NCBI GenBank assembly: GCA_033085395.1
Contig: JANQBS010000398.1
Span: forward strand, 1-28,183
Direction: 5' to 3'
Length of the DNA: 28,183 nt
Origin: Xanthoparmelia taractica
Lineage: Eukaryota > Ascomycota > Lecanoromycetes > Lecanorales > Parmeliaceae
In this document: positions 1-12,004 of the stretch, piece by piece
How the letters are laid out: each line of letters starts with the position of its first letter
Numbering within the stretch: the stretch's first letter is position 1
Position numbers and translations under genes: made by a program
The notes under the pieces: generated by a model
Told to the model about the DNA's origin: nothing
Seen by the model: the letters and a program-made list of their open reading frames with translations, nothing else
Databases searched by the model: none

Positions 1-144
1 TACGTATTTTTAGAATATAAAAAAATATTACGTAATATATTTATTAAAAACCCAATGGGAGTATGGGATATCTTATACCATTCGGTATGGTATTCGAAAA
101 ACTAGTCCCATACCATCAAATATACCACACCTTTCCGACCCGTA
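1..144. mobile_element. Right end of a long-TIR element (continues left of window)
   Basis: Read on the minus strand from 144, the sequence starts TACGGGTCGGAAAGGTGTGG and continues with a TATATTTGATGG stretch. It matches both ends of the complete element at 9890-12004; the first 32 bases are nearly identical to the left end at 9890. Only the terminal part is in the window, so nothing can be said about its coding content. The family is unknown to me. Confidence 0.6.
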
Positions 145-146
145 AT

Positions 147-2808
147 CTATAACTCGAGATACGAAACGAATCGCTAATATTAATCTCGAATTTAATAATA
201 TTATTTTACGACCTCGCAAATTAATTAGATTAAAAAAGTTATTAATTTATTATAATAAGTCGATTAGAGAATATCGTGACTTCGTACGAAAGGCAAACGA
301 GATATTTCGTCTTACGTCGGAAAATTTCTTTATCGAAAAGAATAAAATTCTTTAAGTATATTAATTCTTTAACGATAATTAAAAAGAGCTCTAAGTTAAT
401 AAGAAAGATAAGTATTTAGATCGTTATTATATTTATACTTAATAAAAGTTTATCGATTTTCTATTAAATTAAATTAAGAACCCGATAAACCGCGATCTCG
501 ACGTTATTTAATAATATATCGATACCCAATAGAGATAAAAATTATAAAATCAAATAGTGCGTTAATTTAATAACTATCTTCGGTCTCTAAAGACGCAAAT
601 AAATCCCTATATCGAAAACTAATAAGTATATTACTTATTTACGAAGCTTCGTCTAGAACTTCGTTATAAATTAGTTAATATTTAGATAATATTAATAAAG
701 CGAGATAAGCTATTAACGCTTACGATACGCTTAAAAAATAATACGAGAAAATAAAATTTTTCTTCTAAAGGGTAGGAAGTTAAAAGTGCTTCTATCTTTT
801 AAGGAAATCAAAATCGAGGAAATTAGAATTCTTAATATAAAAATAATAACGAAACGCAGTTATTATAAAGATAGAATAAATCTTATTCGAATAGTAAATG
901 ACTTAAAGATAATAAGTCTAAGAGCGATAAGTCGAAGAATCTTAGCAAGATTTAATATTATAATTATAAGAAGTATAATTATTATATTAATACTTACACC
1001 AAACCGAAGAAATAAAAGATAAGTGATTTTAATAAAATTCTAGTCGAATCTATTAATAAGTATAAGCTATACGCGATGAAATTATCGTAGATAAATTCTT
1101 ATTAAAGGCTTCGTAGCGACGAAGGTAAAAATAGAAGTAATATCGATTTCATTATTAATTTATAAGAGTATGATACTTCTAAAAAATCGAGACGAGTTAT
1201 TAATTTCCGACAAATTTTATTTTAATATTAATATCAAGATAAATATACTTAAATAGCGCTTTACACTTAAGTACAATTTAACTAAGATTAATAACTCTTT
1301 ATTAAAGCCGATTTGAATAAATAGCAAGTTAATATATTATTACGATATCTATTTAATAATATATCGATTACGGAATAATTAAGATCGTATTAAGTATTGC
1401 GAACATATATTCTATATTATTAACAAAGAGAGATTTCCAATAATACTCGATCTTTCTACTTTAATTAATAAAAGTATTAAAATAGATATAGTCGATTAAA
1501 CTTAACGTTTCGAAGTTAAAAAGAAGTCACTTAAGATTCTAAAATCCTAATAATTTACTAATACTCTAAATAATTATAAGACCCTTTATATTTTAATTAT
1601 AATAAATATTCTAACGCAGAAGAGATATATCTATAACGTAGCGAAAGTATAGAGTATTCGAATAAATAACGCGGAGACTACTTAGAAGCTTCTCGATAAA
1701 CTAAAAGAATACGAAGATATATTCTTATCGAAAGAGATAGAATAATTCTCGTTATATAAGAATCGTAATCACGTTATTAAAACGATAGCGAAGCCTTCGT
1801 TTAACTCGCTATATAATTTATTTAACGTCGAGCTTACAATATTAAGAATCTATCTCGATAAAGCTTTAGCAAAGAATTAAATTAAATATTCTACGAGCTT
1901 AATAGAAGTTCTTATCTTATTTATTTCAAAGAAGAATAAAGAATTACGTTTATATATCGACTATTATAGACTAAACAAGATAATCGTTAAAAATCGTTAT
2001 TCGTTATTCTTAATTAGCGAGACGCTTAATCGTTTAAACGATGTTAAGCGATACACGAAATTCGATTTAAAGAACGCTTATTATCGAATACGAATTCGCA
2101 AGAATAACGAGTAGAAAACGATATTTCGTACTCGTTATAATTATTTTAAATATATAATAATATTATTCGAATTAATAAACGCCCTAGTAATTTTTTAAGC
2201 TTATATTAATAAGACTTTAATAAGACTAATAAATCGTTTCTACGTAATATATCTAAATAATATTCTTATCTATTTTAATTCGAAAGATAAATATTTAAAT
2301 CACGTAAAATAAATACTAAATCGACTTCGGCGATACGATCTTTATATAAATCTAAAGAAATACGAATTCTTCGTCACTAAAGTGAAATTTCTTAATTTCG
2401 TAATATTTACTTCCGACGTCGCGATGAATAAACGTAGAATAATTATAATTCAAGAGTAATCGAAATTAAGATATTATTATAACGTATAAGTCTTTTTAGA
2501 ATTTATAAACTTCTATCGAAGATTTATTTATTATTATTCTTACATTATAATTCTTAGCTATTAATTCGAATCGAGATTAATACTTCTTTATTCGATCTAA
2601 TATATATATTAACTTAATTATATATAAATAATTAACAATATCTCATCGCTTTTTATTCGAGAAAGATAATCGACGCGAAGTATAACTATAAAATATATAA
2701 TTAAGAGCTTCTTACGATTATAAAGACGTTTAAGTATTAACGCTATTATCTAAAGAAAAGTTTTTATCTTATTAAAGTTCTAATCGATTATAATAATCTA
2801 AAGTACTT
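147..2808 (+). mobile_element. RIP-degraded Ty3/gypsy retrotransposon, left part
   Basis: This is a very AT-rich stretch in which TG and CA dinucleotides are nearly absent but CG persists, the usual outcome of RIP. The right half carries a recognisable gypsy pol frame on the plus strand (listed separately). The left half (147-1650) sits where gag and protease should lie, but I could not recognise them through the mutations. The pol frame is interrupted at 2808 by the chromovirus insertion and appears to continue for about 30 bases from 9857. Element ends and LTRs could not be placed. Confidence 0.7.
1690..2808 (+). pseudogene. gypsy pol remnant: reverse transcriptase and start of RNase H
   Basis: Translation of the plus strand gives the usual Ty3/gypsy order. 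A YNL...EL...LR-type lead-in lies near 1800-1860. RLYIDYYRLN at about 1944-1973 corresponds to the family's LCVDYRGLN motif, and a KFDLKNAYYRIRI motif lies near 2058-2098. The active-site box is at 2250-2261 and reads YLNN where the family has YLDD, so both catalytic aspartates are now asparagine. NFYRRFI follows near 2508. The RNase H motifs FYSRKI, ELL and YNNLKYF (family DHKNLEYF) run to the insertion point. In-frame stops are numerous, and the frame changes once between 2500 and 2636. It cannot encode a working enzyme. The assignment to Ty3/gypsy is firm; the lineage within it is not. Confidence 0.85.
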
Positions 2809-2971
2809 TGTTATGGGAAATGATCTTGAGATTGATGATTGAAAAGTTGTTGAATTCTAAGGGCCGCAGTGGCGGAGATCTGCTGGGGAAACTAATACAA
2901 ATTTGGCCTAGCTTGCCCGATCCTTCCCCGATCTTTCCGAAATGCCTTTGATATACAGAAATACCGTGACA
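2809..2971 (-). repeat. 3' LTR of the chromovirus
   Basis: 163 bp, reading TGTCACGG...CATAACA on the minus strand. It differs from the partner LTR at five positions, all transitions (A/G or C/T) and no transversions, so about 97% identity. Unlike the internal region it keeps many TG/CA pairs. Confidence 0.93.
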
Positions 2972-3220
2972 ACATTTCATAACAATAAGAAAAAACAAGC
3001 GACCTCGCTTGCTTAGATATCGCTGCTTTGTTAATTGTTAGCGAATTCGTATTAACGGCAAACTTGCTAGAAAACTAATGACAGTAAGGTTAAATAAAGC
3101 ATATAGTGTAGGAGTAGTTAGAATGCCACAACAACAACAATCATTGATTGATATCTCCCTTTAATAACCACACAAACGCTATCGAGTAGAGGAGAATAAT
3201 TCCCGGTTAACAATACTCGT

Positions 3221-3304
3221 TGAGTCGTTTGAATGCAGCGATAAGATAAGTAGATATGATGTACTGAGTCGTTTAAATGCAGCGGTGAGGTGAGTAGATG
3301 TGTT
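3221..3304. repeat. 44-bp tandem duplication
   Basis: TGAGTCGTTTRAATGCAGCG starts at 3221 and again at 3265, so the unit is 44 bp. It lies between the chromodomain end and the 3' LTR of the chromovirus, in its 3' untranslated part. Confidence 0.75.
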
Positions 3305-3383
3305 AGATGATATTAGCAGCAGCTATTGCATCCTTATACTGTCGTACTAAGTCATCAGAGTTCGTGAGATCTTTAACGTTATA

Positions 3384-6300
3384 CCATTAATCATATTCAG
3401 GTCCGTATCCTAATCATCTAATGAAATACTGCGTGACAAAGTCTCTATCTTTTCGGATGACTCGCTTATTGAGGATTCGCTCTACTTCCCAGGACTTGTA
3501 CTTATTAGTATCCCCTTTTACATACACACTATCTGGCTGATCAGGGATAGGACGGCCATACGGGTCAAAGCCAGAAGCAGGGGCAGGCTCTAGTTGAGCA
3601 ATGCTAAAAATTAAATGTACATTCCAATACTCTAAGATAGCTAATTTGTAGGCCTATTTGCCGACTTTCTATAGTATTTCGAAGAGATCGATATATTACT
3701 GAGATAGCTTAATAATGATAGCAGTAGCAGTGATGATAGGGATGGAATAGTCTTTGTGCAGTCGTAAATAAGCCCAATCTCCCTACTTGAGAAACATTAG
3801 TTGATGCTTTCTATTATAGTGATGTTTTTGATTTGTCTGAGCAAATGAAATAACATTAGCTGCTTGAATGCGGGCAATAATAGACTGTGATAGAGATGCT
3901 TCTCTGAGCAGATCAAGTGGCCTATTGGGTTAAAATTTATAAGCTAATTCGTTGGGAGTTTTGTTATTAATTGTAGTTAAGATCGAGTTATTAAGTAGAG
4001 CTTATATTCGCGGAAGGACTGACGGCCAGAGAGCGGGATTCTGCATAATATATAGATAGAATCGTAGTGCTATCTCCGCTGTTTAATTAGTTCTTTCGCT
4101 ACTTTTATTCGTCTAAAAGTAATAGATAGTCGAATAAAGCAACTTCACTTCGAGCTTCTTAAAGAGCTTCGATCAAAGCTTAAAGAGGAACTTTCTATTA
4201 CGATTCGTGAGTAAAATCCTTAAGATTCCCCAGTTCATAATATTAAGCCTATTAAGCAATGCAGTAGCTTATTGAGCGATAGAATAGTCCTTTTTCCTAG
4301 GCACGAAAGTTATCTTTTTTATAAACTTATCTGTCATAGAAAGAATAATATCGAACTTCTCGACTAATTTTGAGAGTGTTAAAATGAAATTTAGAGTAAG
4401 TGTATAAAATGACACTAACGAAGACTCGATTAACTGTAGAGAGTTATAAGAGCGATGTCGACGTGTTTGGAGAATAAGATATTAAGGGTAGAATCTAATA
4501 TACTGCCGGAGATGCTTAATTAATTCATAAATATATTATATATTCGAAATTCTCTTATAAGATCTCTCAAATCCTAAATAATTATTCTCATAAGCTATTT
4601 CAAGAACGGTTTTAATTATGCTTTAAGGTATATAAAGTCGCTATATATCGGTAAGCTTGCTAACATAGAAGAAAAGATTTTAATATTCCTGTGTAGTGTC
4701 TATGTGTCTGCCACGAACGAAAGAAAGACCAACGATCTCGCTAATATTCTTATTCTTAGCTATTAAAGCAGAGATTCTGACGTAGAATAGATCTGTCTTA
4801 TAGTCGTCTTCGAGATCTTCAAGGAAAGTAGAACTTATCTTTATAAGTGCAGTGATAAAGAGAGCATCTAGCTTATTATACTTATTAGAAAGCGGTGTGC
4901 TATTAGCACTTGCAAGCCTTGAAAGTGCATCGGGGACGATATACTCTTTTTTAGGCTTATATCGAATATTAAGACGAAATTGTCTAAGAAATTGAGAAGC
5001 TCTAATAAAACGAACGTTTATTCTTATAATGAAATTCGTTGAAGTAATAAATAATTATTTTATAATATTTAGAATAATAGAATAATCTATTTGAATAATA
5101 GTAGTATGCTTCGAAGAGTCTATTAGGTGCCTTATTTTCTTAAGCACTCAGACGAAGCCTGCTACTTCTAGCTCTATTGGTTAGTAGTTCTTCTTAGCTT
5201 GAGTTAGGCCTCGAGAAAGAAATATAATCGTTTGAATTATAGTGCGAGAAGGCCACTTATTCGAATTGACTTCTCCGTTAATATGAAAGACTTATACTCC
5301 GAAATCAAACTCTTTTAAAGTATTCAAATCCACTCAAATTGGTCTATTAAGATCGTGATAAACAAGCACAGAGAATTAAGATAATGCTACTTGTAGGCTA
5401 TCAAAGCTGGCCTTCTTCGCCTTACTTAATAAGGGTAGTTTAAAGCGAGAAGAATATGTATAACGGGAATTACCTTTTGACGGAGCTTCTCTCAAAAGCC
5501 TTGTCTTGAGATTCTACAAAGATGCTACAAGCTATGTATAGTAATAAACTAAGCTGCGAAGATAGCCTATCAGACCGAGATAATGCTCTAGATCTTCAAG
5601 AGTTACGGGGTAATTCAGCTTGGCAATCGCTTTGAGTTTATTATCTACAGTAGTTATTCTCAAAAAATTAATATATCGATTAAGTAGATTAATATTTAGG
5701 TATCTTAGAAAGATCTTTTTAGAGGTGATTAAAATATTATATTCAATTAGAAGTTGAAAAAGCTTTTTTAAGTAATAGATATACTTAGAGAAACTTTTAA
5801 AATCAACGATAATATTATTAATGTAGGCTTATGCGAAGTTCTTAAGAGCTCTTAGAATATAATTAATCCTTCTTTGTACGTAGGCAATTGAATTCATATA
5901 TTTCATGATTGAAACATTAAATGTTTCCTGCCCTCGGTGTGTGACTACTGTAAGCATATATCGAAATTCGGGATGTATTAGTCATTGATAGAAGAAAGAA
6001 ACTACATCTAGTATAGTTAGATGGGTGTAATCGAGTAGCTTCGAGATGATATCTAATTAAAGAGGTACGGGATAGACGTCTGATACAATAAGATTATTTA
6101 GGCCTCGAATGTTAATTACAGTCCTGTCTTTTCTTTTATTATTAGGTAGGGTTTTTTAAATAACGAAGACGGGATAGCTAAACGAAGTTAACTGCTTTAT
6201 ATACTTCAAATGACCTTGCTGTTATAGAGCATTAAAGATTTTATTAATAATTACCTTATCTGTCAAACCAAGAGAATAGACTTTCGCTCTCTTGCTAGAT

Positions 6301-6840
6301 AGTCTTAACTACTAGTTATATCGGAGAGAAAGCTTTATTTATTTATTCTATGGGACTTTGGTAAAGTCTTTATTCTTTCATAGAGACGGAAACTTATTAA
6401 TTAAGTTAGTCAATTGCTACTTCTTTAGCTTATTTCTATAGATTATTATATTATTAGAAAGCTTTAATTCCGTTTATGCAGAGACATTAGTTGAAATATA
6501 ATTAATCAAAGACGAGAAATTATTAGCTAAACTTATTGTTGTGATAGCGGCGAAAGTGACTACTTTCTTTACTTAATTCGAGGAAGATTTAGCAAAGAAA
6601 ACGTTCTCGTAGTCGACTTCTTATAGTATTCTTAAGTGCAATTTCTTAGGAATTTACATAGCATAATTAGTCTTATTTTTGATAATCACATCAGCAATAT
6701 TGATATTAATCATATAAGTATATATAATTAAATTATGCTACTTTGCAGGTTCGAAGATAAAGTCCCTATTAGATAGATTCTTAGGCGTAATTATAGACAG
6801 GATTTGCTAAGCTCGTGAGGCGATTATAAGTGTTTTCTAT
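3384..6840 (-). pseudogene. pol remnant: RT, RNase H, integrase, chromodomain
   Basis: Minus-strand motifs in order are as follows. RT spans about 6180-5560, with YPVFVI, INIRGLNNL, a HRGQETFNVSIM stretch and an active-site box YINN at 5814-5825 where the family has YVDD. RNase H spans roughly 5550-4900 and ends in DALSRLASAN. Integrase carries a YF.TNKSSERTN motif, the counterpart of the HPQTDGQSERTNQ glutamate region. The chromodomain lies at about 3505-3384: SWEVERILNKR, then YFIRWLGYGPEYD. The chromodomain would have bound methylated histone tails and steered integration to heterochromatin. TAG/TAA/TGA codons occur in every domain. The RT subtype resembles elements with a YDDxxVxS-type box preceded by HRGQE, but I would not name a lineage. 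Confidence 0.85.
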
Positions 6841-7500
6841 GCTCGGATTGGTCGTTTTATATATTGATCGGTATTGTGAGTTGTAATCTTAATAATAATA
6901 TCATAACTGCTAATACGTGCTTCGTTTTTACTTACATTAAGGATAATTTTCTTCGATTTTATAATATTATTTCTTATTAGAAGATTTGCCTTCAAATCAT
7001 TAATTAAATAAATTTCTCTTACAATATAGGTAAGGGCCGTGCTATTATTCCTTTTGAGACCTGGGAGATATATTGAAACAAGTATATATTCATCGATGTT
7101 ATGCATTATAGAATTAAGCCCTTTAACACGCAGAGAAGATAATATCTTTCTAATTTTCACCTCAGGCAGCAGAGACAAAAGCCATTACTTATCGATTAAT
7201 ATTATATTAGTCCCTAAATTAGTATATTCTTTCTTATCCTTAGCTGCATTTAACATAAATCGTAATGGAATATAAGCGTAATTCCAGTCACGAAAGTTAA
7301 AACCAGTGTCTAATTTAGCTTTATTCTTGGAGTCTGATTAAATAATTTTCATAACAAAAGCATCGATATTCGTTTATGTATTTGCTAGCGATTTAGATAG
7401 TGGTTTAGAATAACATTCGCCTCGCAAATGCTTATATAATTTCGACTTAAAAGAGAAAGGTAAATTACAATTTCTATAGTATATTTGAATGCCCACATAT
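6840..7500 (-). pseudogene. C2H2-like finger and retroviral-type protease region
   Basis: On the minus strand, about 7496-7399 encodes a C2H2-like pattern (C.LPFSFKSKLYKHLRGEC), as found ahead of the protease in fungal gypsy elements. A protease-like domain follows: GFNFRDWNYA, then NLGTNIILIDK where the family has a D-T-G active site followed by TLVDR, then LRVKG and a NLLIRNNII motif matching the family's ANMLIGNDI. The active-site Asp-Thr-Gly is not intact. A 113-codon stretch (7178-6837) is open by chance within this frame. Confidence 0.7.
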
Positions 7501-8239
7501 TTAGCAAAAGAATTATTATAATATTGATTATTTAACTTATCAAAATCATGATTCGACTGCTCCTAATAGTCGTTAATTTTAGTATTCTGTTAAAGCGTAT
7601 TTTCTTCCGCTTGGCCAGGATTCGCTTGCTCATTTTTAGTCGCTTCTACTTGATAAGCAGTAGCCTTAGATCTGAAATTCTGCTGAAATTATTGACGATT
7701 TTCGGAATTGTTTGGGCTTTCGAATTTTCGATCTACTTGATCGAATTAATTCGTTTATAATAGTCGATTCGTTAAACCTGACGTATTTTGCTATCCTTTA
7801 GCTTGTACGAAAGGCCTTTAATTCGTGCTTTGCTATGGCCGTGAATCGTAGCGAGGATTTGATTGATAGCCGTACTGCTAAGGGCGGTAAGTATTCTGAT
7901 CAAAGGAGTTAAAAGATCGAAATAATTACTATTGGCGGTACGGCTTTAAGATCTCGTACTACTGCTGCTATCCAAATGACTGGAAAAGATTAAATTAATT
8001 CTGCTAATCTTAACGAGTTGAGAAAGCTGAATTTAAAAGGCCTTACTGAAATGTATTCTCTAGTGCATTTCGATAGGTATTCCCACGCTAATTCTATTGA
8101 TTTTGCTACTATTGCTAAGACCTTTAAACGAAATATTAATACTGTCTAATATGTAGCTCAAATCAGGCTACTTTCTTTATGTCAAGCATTTGAATAAAGC
8201 TTGCAATAATAATAGCTGCATTCGGTGAGTTAACAAAAA

Positions 8240-9240
8240 CACGTAACTTCGACACAATTCTCTAATAGACAAATGTTAACTAATTTTGAATATTATTAAT
8301 ATTAACTAATTTTATATATCTAACGACTGCTTACACATAGCTAGCAGGCTCTCGGCGCGCTCGAGCATCTACCAATATATACTTCTCTACAGTTAGATTC
8401 GAGAGCGCCACGCCTAATAATTCCTTGAATCTTACAGAGAGAGCTCTACACCATTCTTTCACTTCACTACCTTCTACTCGAAGATCTCTCCGCTCCAGAT
8501 TTGATAGCTTTAAGATATATCAAGCAAGTATAGAATCACGAAAACAAGTATTTACATTAATACGAACTACAGCTTCTCCTTTCACAGCTATTAAATCATA
8601 AATTCTTTCAACAAATAGAATCACACTACGATAATACACGTCCTTTCCAATAGTCACAATCTCACTCTCTTCGTAAGACTTGTTCAGAAAAGAATCGAAA
8701 TAGTTTAATTCAATAGCATTCCATTTGCTATTAGAACTCGGTGTTTCTACTGTGATCGGTCCGGGTCCTCCTAACTCTCCTAGCGGGCCTTATTCTCCTC
8801 TAGATTTAATAGATAAATGTAAGTTATTAATGATATTCGTGACGACGGAGTTAATAGTATTATTAATTATATCTTATAGTTATTGGGCTATGAAATTAAT
8901 AGTTATATTCGATGTAGTTTAACTTGATTGCCTACGAGAAGCGCTTGAATTTTCACTCAAATCAACAGTATCTATAGTAGTGGAATCCTTACGACTTTCT
9001 AATAGAGGCGGTGATAGAGAAAACGATTTATCTGATAAAGAATCACGATTATTGTTAGCAGAATTATCACCAGCACTAGTAGAATTATTAGTAGAATTGT
9101 CGTTATTAATATTAGTAGGATTATTGCTAATTAATAATCGATTAGATATATTTTTAGTAGAAAAGAAATTAAAGAGTAAGTTTTTAAGAGACTAAGTGAC
9201 TTGCTTAAAACGTCGAATAGATTTACGAAAAGTAGGTTTA
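8240..9240 (-). pseudogene. gag remnant of the chromovirus
   Basis: The minus-strand frame has an Asn/Ser-rich N-terminal stretch (about 9200-8980, with motifs such as NPTNINNDNSTNN). A conserved gag core follows at about 8760-8340: the pattern KW...YFD...DKSY, the VTIGKDVYYR motif, LFVERI, an AWY motif, VKEWC..L..RFKE, and an EKY...DAR.RREPASYV end. This pattern is typical of the capsid of fungal gypsy elements. Several in-frame stops interrupt it. The true start could not be fixed; it may extend toward the primer site at 9.65 kb. Confidence 0.75.
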
Positions 9241-9667
9241 TCAACGACTTAATCTGATGGTCAACGATCTTAAAATAAGGAATATATAGTTATCCGTGAT
9301 GAACTAGTAGGATTAGAGATAGCAAATAATCTAGTAGGCCTGAGAGTGTTGAACGTGAGATGCTTATAAATCTCCTTGATATCGTTAGATACTAAATTAG
9401 CGTATTTGTAATTAATAATAATAAACTCCTGGATGTTAAATGCGAGAATGAGTACTTATCTATCTATTAAAGTAGTTAGCGTTATGCTGAAGTAGCTAGC
9501 GTTGTGAGGCTAATTAGTAAAAGAAGTAAAAATAGGGGGCTTTTGATAGATAAAGAAGCTAATAAGATCTTACTAATCTAATAGCTTACTTATTTAATAA
9601 ATTCGGTAACGATAAGTGAGCTATATTGATAAAGAACTTCTTCTAAACGATTCGACAATTAGTTAAC

Positions 9668-9690
9668 ATCGAAATCAAGCGTTGCTACTA
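9668..9690 (-). other. Primer binding site, initiator tRNA-Met type
   Basis: Three bases inside the 5' LTR, the minus strand reads TAGTAGCAACGCTTGATTTC then GAT. Compared with the complement of a yeast-type initiator methionine tRNA 3' end (TGGTAGCGCCGCTCGGTTTC...), most positions agree, and four of the five differences are G-to-A or C-to-T. The tRNA comparison is from general knowledge of yeast tRNA; this fungus's own tRNA was not available. Confidence 0.65.
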
Positions 9691-9693
9691 TGT

Positions 9694-9856
9694 TGTTATG
9701 GGAAATGATCTTGGGATTAATGATTGAAAAGTTATTGAATTCTAAGGGCCGCAGTGGCGGAGATCTGCTGGGGAAACTAATACAAATTTGGCCTAGCTTG
9801 CCCGATCCTTCCCCGATCTTTCCGAAATGCCTTTGGCATACAGAAATACCGTGACA
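9694..9856 (-). repeat. 5' LTR of the chromovirus
   Basis: 163 bp, equal in length to the 3' copy, TG...CA ends on the minus strand. Followed (minus strand) by three bases and then the primer binding site. Flanked on the outer side by TACTT, the duplicated target. Confidence 0.93.
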
Positions 9857-9889
9857 TACTTTATAAGACAATCGATACTAAATAGCAAA

Positions 9890-10075
9890 TACGGGCCGGA
9901 AAGATCTGGTATATTTGATGGAATATCCCATATTATACCGTATCATATCATATCATGGAAGGGTATTATAGGGGGGTCATATCAGATCACTTATAAAGAT
10001 ATAAAATAAGAAATTACTGGTATCATGAAATGATCTAAGAAATTTCTAATATATATAGGGATATTTCATAATATA
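9890..10075 (+). repeat. Left terminal inverted repeat of the 2.1-kb element
   Basis: About 186 bp, starting TACGGGCCGG. Its inverted partner is at 11830-12004. Internal TATCATATCATATCATGG repeats are partly shared by the partner. Confidence 0.65.
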
Positions 10076-11829
10076 GATTATTTCCTATATTAGGTGATGG
10101 ATAAGATAAGAAAATTCCAGGTTAATATATAAGTTAGGGCGAAATTAGCTTAAGTAATTATTAAACTCCGACACTTAATAAGTGATATTAAGATAAACTC
10201 TCTTCTAATTTAATCTCGCTAAGTAAATATAACTATTTTAATAAATAATAATTAGAATAATAACTAAAATTTATATATCTTAATTAAAGTTATTAATAAA
10301 TCTTTTCCTTATCTTTAAATAGCGTTCTATTTCTTCGAATTATATTAGCTTTTTTAAAAGTCCTCGTTAATTAAGCTAACGCGAATTTAATTAAGAAGGT
10401 CTTATAAGAATAATTAAATAATATATACTATATAAAAGATATATTTAAGATCTTCTATATTTTACTTTTTAAAATTAAGTAAATTATTAAACTCGCTCTA
10501 TGAAAAAACCTCGATTAGATTACGAAAGAGTGTATTATTATTAATCGCATTATCGATTATTAAAGTTATAATTCGCGCTTTAAGTATATGGTTCTTAAGA
10601 ATTAATTATACGAGACTTGTAAATTTCCTATTAATATATTTACTCTCGATGTACTCGAATCTTAGAAGCTTCTTATAATATCTTTAATCGTAATTAATAA
10701 AGAAGTTAAGAAGTGCAAAATACGACTAACGATTATTAGTCGATTAGCTATTTAAGACTAAAGATATCTTAATATTATTATTTAATAGACTTATATATAG
10801 ATTTAACTTAATCTCTTTAATTTTAGAAAATAATCGATTTTTAATTATAAATATAAAATTTATATTTATAAGAAAGTTAAGATAACGAAAGATTTATAAT
10901 ATCTCTAGATTATTAATAATAGCAAATAAGATATCTATAGCTATAATCTAACGATAAATATAAAGCTAATACGCGAGTAGACGATAGCACGTAAGAGCAA
11001 AGAAAAGATTAAAGAAATTATGATACACGTAGCTAATGCTAGATAATCTTAAGTGTAATTAATTACTTCTACATAATCTTTAAATATTTAATTATTAAGA
11101 TTAATTAAGAAAAGTAGATTAGCGTAAAAATTATTAAGTAATAATACTCGAAAACGTAGATAAAAAGCTAGAAGTAAGTCTAATCTCGAATTTATTTATT
11201 TTATTTTATTAATAAATTATAATTATTACTTTACGTGAAATTCGTCGCTATTAGAGAAAATTTAATTTAATAATTCTTAAACTCTTCTTTTCGCGAGTAA
11301 TAAGAGAGATCGCGATAATATATATAAAAAGAATATATTTTTTTAGATTAATTATTAAGATTATTTATAAGTTAACGAAAGCTTTTCTTTATTATATATT
11401 TAAAGATATTAATCTTTATATTATTTATACGAAGCGTGTAATTTTAATAACTAAGAATATATAATTATAAAAAATAATTATAAATTCTTTTTATAATACG
11501 AAGAGAGAAGAAGGAAATTTACTATTATAGAATAAATAATAGATTACTATTATAATTAGCGTATTAGTAATTCTTCTAGCAATTAAATAAATTAAATACA
11601 TTAATAATAATAAAAATAACTCGTTAAGCTTTAGATAATTATAAAGATCTTTTATAATACGATATTAAATATAATAGCGAGCTTAGCTTAATAACGTGAT
11701 AGTGAAGTAAAGTAATAATAATAGCGATAATAGAGTGAAGTAATAACTAGAATAATAATTAGAATACGTTCGCATAATTCTATATAAAATAACTTCTTCT
11801 ATATATAGTATATTTCTTATACTCCTACA

Positions 11830-12004
11830 TATAATATAAGATATTCCTACATATATTAGAAATTTCTTAGATTATTCCATGATATTAGCACGTCTTTCAG
11901 ATTATTCCATAAAAACCAAATAATATAATCTTAATATCATACCATACCATGATATAATATCGACACCCCATATCCCAGACCATTCCAGACCTTTCCGACC
12001 CGTA
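11830..12004 (-). repeat. Right terminal inverted repeat of the 2.1-kb element
   Basis: About 175 bp, ending ...CTTTCCGACCCGTA on the plus strand; inverted partner of 9890-10075 and homologous to the end at 1-144. Confidence 0.65.

Larger units (their letters stand above)
2809..9856 (-). mobile_element. Complete Ty3/gypsy chromovirus, minus-strand orientation
   Basis: Two 163-bp direct repeats (2809-2971 and 9694-9856) begin TG and end CA. The whole unit is flanked by the same five bases, TACTT, at 2804-2808 and 9857-9861, a classic target-site duplication. Coding motifs read on the minus strand: gag near 8.3-9.2 kb, a C2H2-like finger and protease at 6.8-7.5 kb, RT at 5.6-6.2 kb, RNase H, integrase, and a chromodomain at 3.4-3.5 kb. 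The order protease-RT-RNaseH-integrase-chromodomain defines the chromovirus branch. Stops throughout and an Asn-Asn active-site box show it is dead. It lies inside the older gypsy remnant, so it arrived later. No clear polypurine tract abuts the 3' LTR at 2972. Confidence 0.93.
9890..12004. mobile_element. 2.1-kb element with long terminal inverted repeats, family unknown
   Basis: The left end begins TACGGGCCGGAAAGATCTGG; the right end, read in reverse, begins TACGGGTCGGAAAGGTCTGG. The inverted match continues far inward: around 10030-10075 and 11830-11880 both ends share an ATCTAAGAAATTTCTAATAT stretch. Each TIR is therefore about 175-186 bp. The interior is heavily RIP-mutated and gave no recognisable transposase on either strand. 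Long TIRs occur in Mutator-like elements, but I see no 8-11 bp target duplication; a TA dinucleotide at each tip would instead fit a TA-targeting family. A second, truncated copy is at 1-144. Confidence 0.7.

Noticed and set aside
786..1022. 78-codon plus-strand frame in the AT-rich left region
   Set aside because: Ile/Arg-rich composition is what RIP-mutated DNA gives by chance, and no gag or protease motif can be seen.
2798..2998. 66-codon minus-strand open frame, and its near copy at 9659-9871
   Set aside because: Both lie in the two LTRs of the chromovirus, and the similar peptides simply reflect the repeat.
8725..9195. Two plus-strand open frames rich in Leu
   Set aside because: They are antisense to the recognisable gag core and its Asn-rich leader on the minus strand.
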